NCBI RefSeq assembly: GCF_009996735.1
Contig: NZ_JAACYI010000017.1
Span: forward strand, 1 to 64,000
Direction: 5' to 3'
From: Cellulomonas sp. APG4
GTDB taxonomy: Bacteria; Actinomycetota; Actinomycetes; Actinomycetales; Cellulomonadaceae
DNA length: 64,000 nt
A model generated the notes under the pieces. The model made no database searches. It had not been told where the DNA came from and worked only from the letters and a program-made list of their open reading frames with translations. The translations under genes and the position numbers were made by a program. Each line of letters begins with the position of its first letter. The stretch's first letter is position 1. Shown here piece by piece: positions 38,017 to 46,360 of the stretch.

Positions 38017-38067
<51 letters not shown>

Positions 38068-38315
38068 AGCGTGACGCCCGATCTCCCGTGGGCCCGCCCG
38101 CCCGCCGCCTGACAGGGGGAACGGGTGGACATCTCCGCGCATCGCGCGGCGAAGGTCACCCGATCAGGCGCGAAGCCCACCCGGACATGGCGGAGCGCTC
38201 AGGCGGGGGGTCGGGACGGTCGCGTCGATGATCCACCGGGTCAGGGCGTGCGCCGGGTCCACAGGTACCGCGGGCCCCCTGCGCCCCGGCCGGACGAGCG
38301 AGCCATCGTCGCGCT

Positions 38316-39260
38316 GTGCCACGCATCCGCATCCCCGTCGCAGATCGACAGCACGGCGTGGTGACCACGGCCCAGTGCCTGCGGGCGGGGATGTCGGCGG
38401 ACCGCTTCGAGCGTCTGGTCCGGCGGGGTGAGTGGCGTCGGTTGCACCGCGGCGTCATGGTCACGCACAACGGCCCGCTCACGTGGCGGGTCCGCGCCGT
38501 CGCGGCTCTGCTCTACGCCGGAGCGGGTGCCGCACTCAGCCACGGCTCGGCCGCGTACGTCCACGGTCTCGTCGACCGCCCCCCGCGGCTGGTCGAGGTG
38601 AGCGTCCGGCGGCCGCGCCAGGTCACCGCGACGTCCCAGGTGCGCATCCGGCGGCGGACCGAGCTCGAGGTCGCCGTCCTGAACGGGCTCTCAGTCACCT
38701 CGCTGCCGACGACCGTCCTGGACCTCGTCGCATCGGCCAGGTCTGACGACGACGCCGTGGGGCTGGTGACCCGCGGCGTCCGGGCGGGCCTGCGGCCGGA
38801 GACCCTGCTGGCCGCGATGTCCAGGCGCTCCCGACTGCCAGGGCGCCCCCTGCTGCTCGAGGTCCTGGCAGCTGTGGACGACGGAGCGGAGTCCCCGCTC
38901 GAACGTCGGTACCACCGTGACGTGGAGCGGCGACACGGCCTGCCCCGATCCACCCGGCAGCGGCGGGAGCTCGTCGACGGTCACTGGATCAGGGCCGATG
39001 CGGTCTACGACGGCCTGGGAGTGCGTGTCGAGCTCGATGGCGCACTGGCCCACCCGGCAGGTCGCACCGACCGCGACACCTGGCGGGACAACGCCGTCCT
39101 GATCGAGCGCGGTGACCTCACGCTCCGCTACCGCTGGTCGCACGTGCGTCGCTCACCCTGCACGACAGCGGCGCAGGTCGGCGCCGCGCTGCGCTCACGG
39201 GGTTGGCGCGGACGACCGCGCGCGTGCTCCCCCACCTGTGCCGTCGGCCGCACCCTCTGA
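38316..39260 (+). CDS. AbiEi-like winged-helix protein with DUF559/nuclease-like C-terminus
   Basis: 314-residue protein of unknown role. The N-terminal roughly 60 residues (HGVVTTAQCLRAGMSADRFE, GEWRRLHRGVMV) match the winged-helix antitoxin-like domain of AbiEi proteins. The C-terminal part has ESPLERRYHRDVERRHGL, a later RADAVYDGLGVRVELDG and RDNAVLIERGDLTLRY, an arrangement of E, D and ExD-like acids seen in DUF559/Vsr-related nuclease folds. It is encoded alone with no AbiEii toxin beside it. GTG start lies 6 nt after CATCGT. Such solitary genes are frequent in actinobacteria, and a regulatory or defence role is speculative. Confidence 0.72.
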   Translation: MPRIRIPVADRQHGVVTTAQCLRAGMSADRFERLVRRGEWRRLHRGVMVTHNGPLTWRVRAVAALLYAGAGAALSHGSAAYVHGLVDRPPRLVEVSVRRPRQVTATSQVRIRRRTELEVAVLNGLSVTSLPTTVLDLVASARSDDDAVGLVTRGVRAGLRPETLLAAMSRRSRLPGRPLLLEVLAAVDDGAESPLERRYHRDVERRHGLPRSTRQRRELVDGHWIRADAVYDGLGVRVELDGALAHPAGRTDRDTWRDNAVLIERGDLTLRYRWSHVRRSPCTTAAQVGAALRSRGWRGRPRACSPTCAVGRTL

Positions 39261-39350
39261 CCGTGCGATCGGGTGAGGATCCCCGCGCGATCGGCGGGAA
39301 GCCCCACCAGCTCGCGCCACCGGCCCAGGCGCGCCGCGTGTGCGCGCGGG

Positions 39351-40109
39351 TCAGCCGAAGTAGACGGCGACGGGGGAGCCGTCGAGCAGGTGGACGGCGA
39401 TCTCGGTGCCGTAGACGTCGCGCAGCACCGTGGGCTCGATGATCTGCCGCGGCGTGCCCTGGTGGACCACGCGGCCGTCGCGCATCGCGACCACGTGGTC
39501 GGACCAGCGCGCCGCGAAGTTGATGTCGTGCAGCACGAGGACGATCGTCTTGCCCAGCTCGTCCGCCGCGCGGCGCAGCAGGCGCATCATCTGGGCGGCG
39601 TGGCGCAGGTCGAGGTTGTTGAGCGGCTCGTCGAGCAGCACGTAGTCGGTGTCCTGGCAGAGCACCATCGCGACGAACGCGCGCTGCCGCTGCCCACCCG
39701 AGAGCTCGTCGAGGAACCGCCCCGCGAACGGCTCGAGGTCGAGGAACTCGAGCGCGCGACGCACGTGCTCGGCGTCCTCGACCGTGGGCCGGCCCTTGGA
39801 CCACGGGTAGCGCCCGAAGGTCACGAGGTCGTGCACCGTGAGCCGCGCGGTGACGTGGTTGTCCTGCCGCAGCGTCGCGAGCCGGCGCGCGAGCAGGTCA
39901 CCCGGCGCGCGGTGCACGTCGTGGCCCTCGAGCGTCACGGTGCCGCCGTCCATGGGCAGCAGCCGGCTCATCATCGACAGCAGGGTCGACTTGCCCGCGC
40001 CGTTGGGCCCGATCACGGAGGTGATCCCCCCGCGCGGGAGCTGCAGGTCGACGTCGTCGACCACGCGCAGCTCGCCGTACACCTTGGTCGCGCCGGCGAC
40101 GTCGATCAT
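39351..40109 (-). CDS. Iron-siderophore ABC transporter ATPase (YclP/FecE-like)
   Basis: 252-residue ATP-binding subunit. Walker A is GPNGAGKST, the Q loop lies in LRQDNHVTARLTVHDLV, the signature is LSGGQRQR, Walker B is DYVLLDEPL and the H loop is VLHDINFAARWSDH. It belongs to the iron(III)-siderophore importer subfamily. The ATG overlaps the upstream permease stop by 4 nt and has GGAGGT 5 nt upstream. As the last gene of a four-gene operon (binding protein, two permeases, ATPase), it powers uptake of ferric siderophore. The order and permease type match YclNOPQ/CeuBCDE systems. The operon is likely iron-repressed through the boxes at 43294-43342. Confidence 0.93.
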   Translation of the reverse strand: MIDVAGATKVYGELRVVDDVDLQLPRGGITSVIGPNGAGKSTLLSMMSRLLPMDGGTVTLEGHDVHRAPGDLLARRLATLRQDNHVTARLTVHDLVTFGRYPWSKGRPTVEDAEHVRRALEFLDLEPFAGRFLDELSGGQRQRAFVAMVLCQDTDYVLLDEPLNNLDLRHAAQMMRLLRRAADELGKTIVLVLHDINFAARWSDHVVAMRDGRVVHQGTPRQIIEPTVLRDVYGTEIAVHLLDGSPVAVYFG

Positions 40110-41221
40110 CGGGCACCTCCACTCGCCCGACGGGCGTCTCGCAGCAGCAGGGTCAGGAAGGTCAGGCCGCCGAGCAGCTCGATCACCACGCTCAGCGTCG
40201 TGTCGTAGCCGAGCACGCGCTCGAGCACGGTCTGGCCACCCACGAGGCACAGGACGGCGACGCCGACGGCGGCCGGGAGCACGTACCGGTGCCGGTGCGA
40301 GCCCGCGAGCAGGTAGGCGAGGTGGGCGACCAGCAGGCCGAAGAACGTCACGGGTCCCACCAGGGCGGTCGACACCGCGACGAGCACGGCCACGACGACG
40401 AGCACGAGGGTCACCACGCGGCGGTGGTCGACGCCGAGCATGGTCGCGGTGGGCCGGCCGAGCAGCAGCACGTCGAAGGTGCTCCGCAGCCGCCAGGCGA
40501 GCACCGACGCACCCGCCACGAGCACGGTCGCGACGCCGAGCAACGCCGGGTCCACCCCGTTGAAGCTCGCGAAGAAGGAGCCCTGGAGCACCGCGAACTC
40601 GTTGGGGTCGATGAGCCGCTGCATGAACGACGCCAGCGAGCGGAACAGCACGCCCAGGATGAGCCCCACGAGCAGCAGCAGGTGCAGGCTGCGCCGAGCG
40701 CCCGTGAACAGCCACCGGAACAGCAGGCCCGCGAACGCGACCAGCAGCACCACCTGCACCGCGAACCGCAGCCGGTGGTCGAGCCCGGCGACCGTGGCCG
40801 AGCCGAGCGTGAACGCCAGGACCGTCTGCAGCAGCACGTAGAGGGTGTCGAAGCCCATGATCGACGGCGTGAGGATGCGGTTGTCAGTCACGGTCTGGAA
40901 CAGCACGGTCGAGACGGCGACCGCGTAGGCGACGAGCGCGAGCGCCGCGAGCTTGGTGCCGCGGAACGGCAGCACGAAGTCCCAGGCGCCGTTCGCGCCC
41001 ACCGTCATGAACGCCACGGCGGCCACGAGCACGAGGCCCCAGATCCCCGCGAGCGCCCAGGCGGGTCGCGTCGAGGCGACGGGCGAGTCGCCCGACGGCG
41101 TCCCAGGCGAGGGCGGGGCCTGGCCCCTCGCGACCGTCGCGCGCACGCCGCCGTCCGGCAGAGCGCCGGGAGGCGCGTCGCCGTCCTGCTCGTCCAGGTG
41201 CACGCGGACCGGGTCACGCAA
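40106..41221 (-). CDS. Iron-siderophore ABC transporter permease (FecCD family, second subunit)
   Basis: 371-residue permease of the FecCD family with about nine or ten helices after an acidic/Pro-rich N-terminal 45 residues. Family segments include SIMGFDTLYVLLQTVLAFTL, FASFNGVDPALLGVATVLV and GPVTFFGLLVAHLAYLLAGS, the latter holding the ATPase-contact Gly. It resembles YclO/CeuC. The open frame starts at TTG 41221, overlapping the previous permease by 8 nt with AAGGGGG upstream; GTG 41203 is an alternative that avoids the overlap. Together with the other FecCD permease it forms a heterodimeric channel. Confidence 0.9.
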   Translation of the reverse strand: MRDPVRVHLDEQDGDAPPGALPDGGVRATVARGQAPPSPGTPSGDSPVASTRPAWALAGIWGLVLVAAVAFMTVGANGAWDFVLPFRGTKLAALALVAYAVAVSTVLFQTVTDNRILTPSIMGFDTLYVLLQTVLAFTLGSATVAGLDHRLRFAVQVVLLVAFAGLLFRWLFTGARRSLHLLLLVGLILGVLFRSLASFMQRLIDPNEFAVLQGSFFASFNGVDPALLGVATVLVAGASVLAWRLRSTFDVLLLGRPTATMLGVDHRRVVTLVLVVVAVLVAVSTALVGPVTFFGLLVAHLAYLLAGSHRHRYVLPAAVGVAVLCLVGGQTVLERVLGYDTTLSVVIELLGGLTFLTLLLRDARRASGGAR

Positions 41222-42248
41222 CGCGGGCCCCCTTGCGCAGCAGGAGGAAGAGGAACAGGACGCTGCCGACCACGCCGACGACGACGCCCACGGGCACCTC
41301 GTAGGGGTAGCGCACCACGCGGCCGATCAGGTCGCAGACGAGGACGAGTCCCGCACCGCCGACGGCGACCCACGGGGCCGTGCGGCGCACGTTGTCACCC
41401 AGGAGGATCGAGACGACGTTGGGCACGACGAGGCCCAGGAACGGGATCACGCCGACGGTCACGACGACGACCGAGCTCACCAGCGCGACGATCGTCAGCC
41501 CCAGGTTGAGGACGGCCCGGTGGTTGAGGCCGAGGTTGGTGGTGAAGTCCTCGCCCATGCCGGCGAGGGTGAACCTGTCGGCCGCGAGGTAGGCCACGAG
41601 CGTGAGCCCCGCGACCACCCACAGCAGCTCGTACCGGCCGCGCAGCACGCCCGAGAAGTCGCCCGTGGTCCATGCGACGAGCGACTGGAGCAGGTCGTTG
41701 CGGTACGCGAGGAACGTCGCGACCGAGCTCACCACCCCGCCGAGCATGAGCCCCACGAGCGGCACCACGAGCACCGAGCGCAGCGGCACCGCGCGCAGGA
41801 TCCGCAGGAAGAGCGCCGTCCCGGCGAGGGCGAACACCACCGAGGCCGCCATCTTGACCATGAGCGGCGCACCGGGAACCGCGAGCGTCGCGACGAGGAT
41901 CCCGAGCACCGCGAACTCGACGGTGCCCGCGGTCGACGGCTCCACGAACCGGTTGCGCGCGAGCATCTGCATGATCATCCCGGCGACGGCCATGCCGGCC
42001 CCCGCCAGCAGGATCGCGACGGTGCGCGGGACGCGGGAGACCAGCACCACGGTGGCCTCGCGGTCCGCGGCGCCGAGCAGCGCGCGCAGCACGCTCGCGG
42101 GGGTCACGTCGCTCACGCCGACCACGAGGCTCACCGCCGAGAGCGCGAGCACGACGACGACGAGCACGACGAACAGCGCCCGGCGGGTCCGCGGACCCAC
42201 CGGGGCGCTGTCGTCCGGCCGTCGGGCGGCGGTGAGGATCGCCGTCAT
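41214..42248 (-). CDS. Iron-siderophore ABC transporter permease (FecCD family, first subunit)
   Basis: 344-residue permease with about nine to ten helices. The segments GAGMAVAGMIMQMLARNRFV, WTTGDFSGVLRGRYELLW and VGVIPFLGLVVPNVVSILLG are characteristic of FecCD permeases, and the second resembles YclN/CeuB. It is 46 nt downstream of the binding-protein gene and overlaps the next permease by 8 nt, so the three transport genes are tightly coupled. The ATG at 42248 begins at MTAILTAARRP; a longer open frame runs upstream but overlaps the binding protein gene. Specificity is set by the binding protein, not by this subunit. Confidence 0.9.
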   Translation of the reverse strand: MTAILTAARRPDDSAPVGPRTRRALFVVLVVVVLALSAVSLVVGVSDVTPASVLRALLGAADREATVVLVSRVPRTVAILLAGAGMAVAGMIMQMLARNRFVEPSTAGTVEFAVLGILVATLAVPGAPLMVKMAASVVFALAGTALFLRILRAVPLRSVLVVPLVGLMLGGVVSSVATFLAYRNDLLQSLVAWTTGDFSGVLRGRYELLWVVAGLTLVAYLAADRFTLAGMGEDFTTNLGLNHRAVLNLGLTIVALVSSVVVVTVGVIPFLGLVVPNVVSILLGDNVRRTAPWVAVGGAGLVLVCDLIGRVVRYPYEVPVGVVVGVVGSVLFLFLLLRKGARVA

Positions 42249-42294
42249 CGGGCCTGGTCGAGCCGGGGCCGACGGCTCGCGTGCGGGGAGGTCG

Positions 42295-43278
42295 TCACGG
42301 GGCGAGGGCCGCCGCGACCTCGTCGGTGATGCGGCCGAGCGTGCCGAGGCCACCGTTGACGATGTACCAGTCGACCGAGTCGACGTAGACGACCTGGTCC
42401 TCGCTCCACGCCGTCGTGCCGTGCACGAGCTCGTTGTCGAGCACCTGCGCGGCCGCGGCGCCCGCCTCACCCGTGGCGGCGTCGCGGTCGACGACGAACA
42501 TCCAGTCAGGGTTGGTCTCGGCGAGGAACTCGAAGCTGATCGCCTCGCCGTGGGTCGCGGCCTCGACGTCCTCGACCGCCGGGGTCAGGCCCAGCTCGTC
42601 GTGCAGGAACCCGAAGCGGGACCCCGGGCCGTAGGCGGTCACCTCGCCGCCGCTGGTCAGGACGATGAGGCCGTTGCCGGCGTCGGCCGCGAGCGCCTTG
42701 GTCTCCTCGATCTTCGTGTCGAGGTCACCGATGAGCTCCTCGACCTCGTCCTCGCGGTCGAAGATCTCGCCGAGGGTGCGCGAGTTCTCCTCGATGCTGC
42801 CGCGGAAGTCCGCCCAGTCGTTCGACAGGTCGATCGTCGGGGCGATCTTGTCGAGCTCGGGCAGTGCCTCGGACGAGCGTCCCGCGACGATGATCAGGTC
42901 GGGCGCGGCCGCAGCCACGGCCTCGTAGTCGGGCTCGAACAGGGTGCCGATGTCCAGCACGTCGTCGGTCGCGAAGCGCTCGAGGTCGCCGGGGAGGTTC
43001 GACTTGGGCAGCCCGTCCACCTCGATGCCCAGCTGGTCGAGCGTGTCGACCGTCGCGAGGTCGAAGGTCAGCACCGTCTCCGGGTTGACCGGCACGGTGG
43101 TCTCGCCCTGCGCGTGCGTCACCGTGATCTCGCTCGGCCCCTCCTCGACCTCGGCGGGCGACTCGTCGACCTCAGCGCCCGGCTCGGCGGTGCTCGCGCA
43201 CGCGGTCAGGGCGAGGCCGAGACCTGCGACGACGACGGCGGCGGCACTGCGCCGGGCGACGGAACGATGGGTGAGCAC
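42295..43278 (-). CDS. Siderophore-binding lipoprotein (YclQ/CeuE-like)
   Basis: 327-residue substrate-binding lipoprotein (lipobox LALTACAS, Cys at residue 27) of the class III iron-siderophore binding family. A Glu-rich linker precedes the N-lobe, which has ETVLTFDLATVDTLDQLGIE, then PDLIIVAGRSSEALPELDKI. The late WYIVNGGLGTLGRITDEVA is typical of YclQ/CeuE-type proteins that bind catecholate siderophores such as petrobactin or bacillibactin; the actual ligand is uncertain. GTG 43278 has GAGGAG about 6 nt upstream. Two DmdR/IdeR-type boxes lie within 65 nt upstream, so expression should rise under iron limitation. Confidence 0.9.
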   Translation of the reverse strand: MLTHRSVARRSAAAVVVAGLGLALTACASTAEPGAEVDESPAEVEEGPSEITVTHAQGETTVPVNPETVLTFDLATVDTLDQLGIEVDGLPKSNLPGDLERFATDDVLDIGTLFEPDYEAVAAAAPDLIIVAGRSSEALPELDKIAPTIDLSNDWADFRGSIEENSRTLGEIFDREDEVEELIGDLDTKIEETKALAADAGNGLIVLTSGGEVTAYGPGSRFGFLHDELGLTPAVEDVEAATHGEAISFEFLAETNPDWMFVVDRDAATGEAGAAAAQVLDNELVHGTTAWSEDQVVYVDSVDWYIVNGGLGTLGRITDEVAAALAP

Positions 43279-43293
43279 GGGTACTCCTCGAAG

Positions 43294-43342
43294 TTAGGTG
43301 AGCCTCATCTTGCTTGGCGCGAGTTAGGTTAGCCTAAGCAAC
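43294..43342. promoter_or_regulatory. Two DmdR/IdeR-type iron boxes between divergent iron genes
   Basis: TTAGGTGAGCCTCATCTTG (43294-43312) and TTAGGTTAGCCTAAGCAAC (43324-43342) match the known consensus TTAGGTTAGSCTAACCTAA best in their left halves. They sit 11 nt apart between the siderophore uptake operon and two reductase genes and could control both directions. Confidence 0.82.
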
Positions 43343-43417
43343 GACGAGGTTCGCAAGGCCCGTCCCACCGCACGCCGCCCGTGGCCACGCCGCGACCGAC
43401 AACCCCGGAGAGAGCAG

Positions 43418-44266
43418 ATGACCGTCGACGCCACGCGCACCCGCACGCGACCCGGGACGGACGACGTGGTGCGGCGGGTGCCCCTCTCCCTCGTCGCACG
43501 CGAGCTGGTGGTCGAGGCCGTCGAGGACCTCAGCCCTTCCCTGCGCCGCGTGCACCTCACCGGCCCGGACCTGCTCGGCTTCGCGTCCCACGGACCCGCC
43601 GACCACGTGAAGGTCTTCTTCCCCGCCGACGACGGCGTGCTGCACCTGCCGACCGTGAGCGACGGCCGGTGGCTCGACCACGGGGACCCGCGCTTCACGT
43701 ACCGCGACTACACGGTGCGCACGTTCGACGGCGAGCGGCTGACGCTCGACATGGTGGTGCACGGGCACGGCCCCGCGGGGCGCTGGACGGCAGCCGCACA
43801 GCCGGGACTCTCACTCGGGGTGCTCGGCCCGCGCGGCTCGATGCTCCCGCCCCTCGACCGCACCCACTACCTGCTGGCTGCCGACGAGACGGGCCTCCCG
43901 GCGCTGCTCAACTGGCTCGACCGCCTGCCTGCGTCGGCGCGGGTGCACGCCGTCGTCGAGGTCGACTCACCCGAGCACCACGTGGACCTGCCCGCGCTCG
44001 CGCGCGTCGACGTGACGTGGGTCTACCGCGATGGCGCCGAGCCGGGCACGACGACGCTGCTGGTCGACGCGGTACGCACGGCGCACGAGGGCCTACGCGA
44101 CGTCCCGCCCGCGCGGCGCTGGAGCTGGGCGGCGGCCGAGACGTCGTCCGTCCGCGCGATCCGCGAGCTGCTCACCGCCGACGGCCACGACCGTACGTCG
44201 TTCGCGATGACGGGCTACTGGCGGCGCGGAACGGCGAACTTCGACCACCACGCACCCGACGCCTGA
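43418..44266 (+). CDS. Siderophore-interacting protein, FAD-dependent ferric-siderophore reductase (copy 1)
   Basis: 282-residue flavoprotein of the ViuB/SIP family, which reduces ferric siderophore in the cytosol and so releases iron. The FAD-binding motif RDYTVRTFDGE is followed by HGHGPAGRW and ADETGLPALLNWLDRLP. The C-terminal NAD(P)H-binding part ends in SFAMTGYWRRGTANFDHH. ATG 43418 has GGAGAG upstream. It faces the iron boxes and is divergent from the siderophore transporter, and its tandem paralogue begins 34 nt after it. No siderophore synthase is in the window, so the pair may serve imported xenosiderophores. Confidence 0.92.
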   Translation: MTVDATRTRTRPGTDDVVRRVPLSLVARELVVEAVEDLSPSLRRVHLTGPDLLGFASHGPADHVKVFFPADDGVLHLPTVSDGRWLDHGDPRFTYRDYTVRTFDGERLTLDMVVHGHGPAGRWTAAAQPGLSLGVLGPRGSMLPPLDRTHYLLAADETGLPALLNWLDRLPASARVHAVVEVDSPEHHVDLPALARVDVTWVYRDGAEPGTTTLLVDAVRTAHEGLRDVPPARRWSWAAAETSSVRAIRELLTADGHDRTSFAMTGYWRRGTANFDHHAPDA

Positions 44267-44300
44267 GCGCTGCGGGGCAGCGCGGGGGAGGATGGGCCCG

Positions 44301-45119
44301 ATGAGCACCAGCCCCACGCAGCGGATCGCGCTCGACGCGCGCCTGCGTCACCTGACCGTCCGCACCGTCACGACGCTGAGCAGCGCGATGCGTCGCGTCG
44401 AGCTCGAGGGGCCCGATCTCGACGGGTTCGAGTGCTTCGGGCCGAGCGACCACGCGAAGGTCTTCTTCCCCGCCGAACCGGGCGGCGTACCCCAGCTCCC
44501 CGAGCTCACGGACGGCCGGTTCACCAACCGCCAGGACCCGCGCTACGTGTGCCGCGACTACACCGTGCGCACGTGGGACCCGGCGGCGGGGGCGCTCGTG
44601 CTCGACATGGCGACCCACGCCCACGGCCCCGCCGGCAGGTGGGCGGCCGCGGCCGAGCCCGGGCACACGCTCGGCGTGTACGGACCGAAGACGTCGAAGC
44701 TCCCACCGATGGACCGCGCCTGGTACCTGCTCGTCGCGGACGAGACGGGCCTGCCGGCCCTGACGAACTGGCTCGAGCGTCTCCCGGCCGAGGCCCGCGT
44801 ACTGGCTCTCGCCGAGGTCGACGACGCCGCGGCCCAGGTCCCCCTGCCCGGCGGCCTCCCGGTCACGTGGCTCCACCGCGACGGCGCCGCTGCCGGCTCC
44901 ACGACGCTGCTGGCCGATGCGGTCGCTGCGCTCGACCTCGACACCGCGGCCCCCGGCTGGGTGTGGGCCGGCGCCGAGGCGCGAGCCGTGCAGGCCGTGC
45001 GCAAGGTCGTCACCGACCGTGGGATCGATCGCGCGTCGTGCTCGATGACGGGCTACTGGCGCCGCGGCACCGCGAACTTCGACCACAAGTCACCGGAGGC
45101 CCAGGGCGCCGACGCCTGA
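44301..45119 (+). CDS. Siderophore-interacting protein, FAD-dependent ferric-siderophore reductase (copy 2)
   Basis: 272-residue second ViuB/SIP-family reductase in tandem with copy 1. Shared landmarks are PSDHAKVFFPAE, RDYTVRTWDP, HAHGPAGRW, ADETGLPALTNWLERLP and MTGYWRRGTANFDH. The central NADPH and acceptor region differs clearly, suggesting different siderophore preference or different kinetics. ATG 44301 is chosen because GGAGG lies 9 nt upstream and the homologous region starts there; ATG 44292 is an alternative. A hairpin covers the stop codon. As part of the iron-regulated unit, it probably releases iron from ferri-siderophores. Confidence 0.9.
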   Translation: MSTSPTQRIALDARLRHLTVRTVTTLSSAMRRVELEGPDLDGFECFGPSDHAKVFFPAEPGGVPQLPELTDGRFTNRQDPRYVCRDYTVRTWDPAAGALVLDMATHAHGPAGRWAAAAEPGHTLGVYGPKTSKLPPMDRAWYLLVADETGLPALTNWLERLPAEARVLALAEVDDAAAQVPLPGGLPVTWLHRDGAAAGSTTLLADAVAALDLDTAAPGWVWAGAEARAVQAVRKVVTDRGIDRASCSMTGYWRRGTANFDHKSPEAQGADA

Positions 45120-45128
45120 CGCGTCGGC
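45108..45128. terminator. Short hairpin between siderophore reductase and osmoprotectant-binding genes
   Basis: An 8-bp stem (45108-45115 with 45121-45128) with 5-nt loop overlaps the stop codon of the second reductase. It separates two convergent genes; it is short and its role is tentative. Confidence 0.4.
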
Positions 45129-45158
45129 ACCCCGGGCCCCGCAGGTGCGTCCTGAGGG

Positions 45159-46163
45159 TCAGCCGCCGAGCGCCGCGTCCGACGAGAAGACGAGGCCCAC
45201 GCTGATGGTGCCGTCCGTCAGCGCCGTCTTGGTCTGCGGGCCGCCGGCGTCGAGCGAGCTGAACGAGCCGGCGCGGAAGTCGTAGACCTCCTCCAGACCG
45301 GCCTGGCACTTGGGTCGCTCCGGGCACTCGGGCGGGCCGCCGAGCACGGTCGCCTCGCCCGAGCACTTCTCGGCCAGCTCGGTGAGCGTCGAGACGCCGT
45401 AGGTGTCCGCGAACTCCTGGGTCACGGCGAAGGCGTTCTGGTCCTGCGCCGGCGAGGCCTCGCCGAAGACGAGGCCCACCTGCTCACCCAGGTCCTCGAG
45501 CGCGGCGACGGTCTCCTCGAGGTCCGAGGACGAGACCGGCTCCGCCTCGGGTCCGTTGACCTTGCCGTTGAGGAAGTCGGCCATGGTCGCCGCGTACTCG
45601 GGGACCACCTGGATGTCACCAGCCTCGAGCGCGGGCTCGTAGAGCTCACGGTTGCCGATGGTCTGGACCGTCACGGTGTAGCCGGCGCCCTCGAGCGCGA
45701 TGCGGTACAGCTCCGCGAGGGTCTGGTTCTCGGAGAAGTTGGCGGCGCCGATCACGATCGAACCGCCGTCACCGGCCTCGAGGCCCTCGGTCAGCCCGAC
45801 CTCCTCCGCGTAGGTCTGCGCAGCGACGAGCGGGGTCTCCCGCTCGACGTCGACCGCACGGTTGAGCTCGATCAGCTGCTCGGTGTCGAGCGCCGCGGAG
45901 ACGGCGTTGAGCGCCGCCATCAGCTCGGGGGTCGCGACCTCGGCGTTGACCGCCGGGATCACGTTGTCGGTGTTCTGGAGCATCTTGTCGTCCTCGAGGA
46001 CGACGAGCTGCTCCCCGGCGACGGGCGCGCAGCCCTCGCTGCCCGACGTCGCCTCGGGTGCGGCCTTGGTGCCCGAGGACCCCTCCTGGCCGCAGGCCGC
46101 GAGCACGAGGCCCAGGCCCAGGACTGCTGCTGCCGTCACCGACGGCCGACGTGTGGTGCGCAC
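45159..46163 (-). CDS. Osmoprotectant ABC transporter substrate-binding lipoprotein, circularly permuted (OpuCC/ProX-like)
   Basis: 334-residue lipoprotein (lipobox LAACGQ, Cys24) for glycine betaine, choline or a related osmolyte. The order of its parts is unusual. Residues 51-124 (VVLEDDKMLQNTDNVIPAV, LNAVSAALDTEQLIELNRAV) correspond to the segment that normally ends OpuCC/ProX proteins. Residues 134-334 (SIVIGAANFSENQTLAELYR through GTISVGLVFSSDAALGG) correspond to the usual start and middle. Joining the present C-terminus to residue 51 restores the normal sequence order, which defines a circular permutation. It is downstream of its permease genes in the same direction; a divergent ATPase gene completes the system. 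GTG start has AAGG about 8 nt upstream. Confidence 0.86.
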   Translation of the reverse strand: MRTTRRPSVTAAAVLGLGLVLAACGQEGSSGTKAAPEATSGSEGCAPVAGEQLVVLEDDKMLQNTDNVIPAVNAEVATPELMAALNAVSAALDTEQLIELNRAVDVERETPLVAAQTYAEEVGLTEGLEAGDGGSIVIGAANFSENQTLAELYRIALEGAGYTVTVQTIGNRELYEPALEAGDIQVVPEYAATMADFLNGKVNGPEAEPVSSSDLEETVAALEDLGEQVGLVFGEASPAQDQNAFAVTQEFADTYGVSTLTELAEKCSGEATVLGGPPECPERPKCQAGLEEVYDFRAGSFSSLDAGGPQTKTALTDGTISVGLVFSSDAALGG

Positions 46164-46360
46164 GGTTCTCGCCTTCTGTGTCCCGGCGCCGTGGTCCCGG
46201 CGCCGCGTGTCCGGCGGGCCGCTCGCCCACCGAGGATCACGCTACGAGCCACCTCCGACACCGGCGCGGCCAGCGGCCGGATCGTGACCTATCCGACACC
46301 TCGGTGGGCGCGGCGTCGTCGTGACGGCGAGCCCCCGCGGGGACGGACAGGTCGTGCTGC

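Noticed and set aside
44292-44300. ATG 44292 as start of the second siderophore reductase
   Set aside because: It leaves GGAGG too close to the ATG; ATG 44301 has better spacing.
39351-45119. Siderophore biosynthesis cluster
   Set aside because: Only uptake and reduction genes are present; no NRPS or IucA/IucC-type synthetase is in the window.
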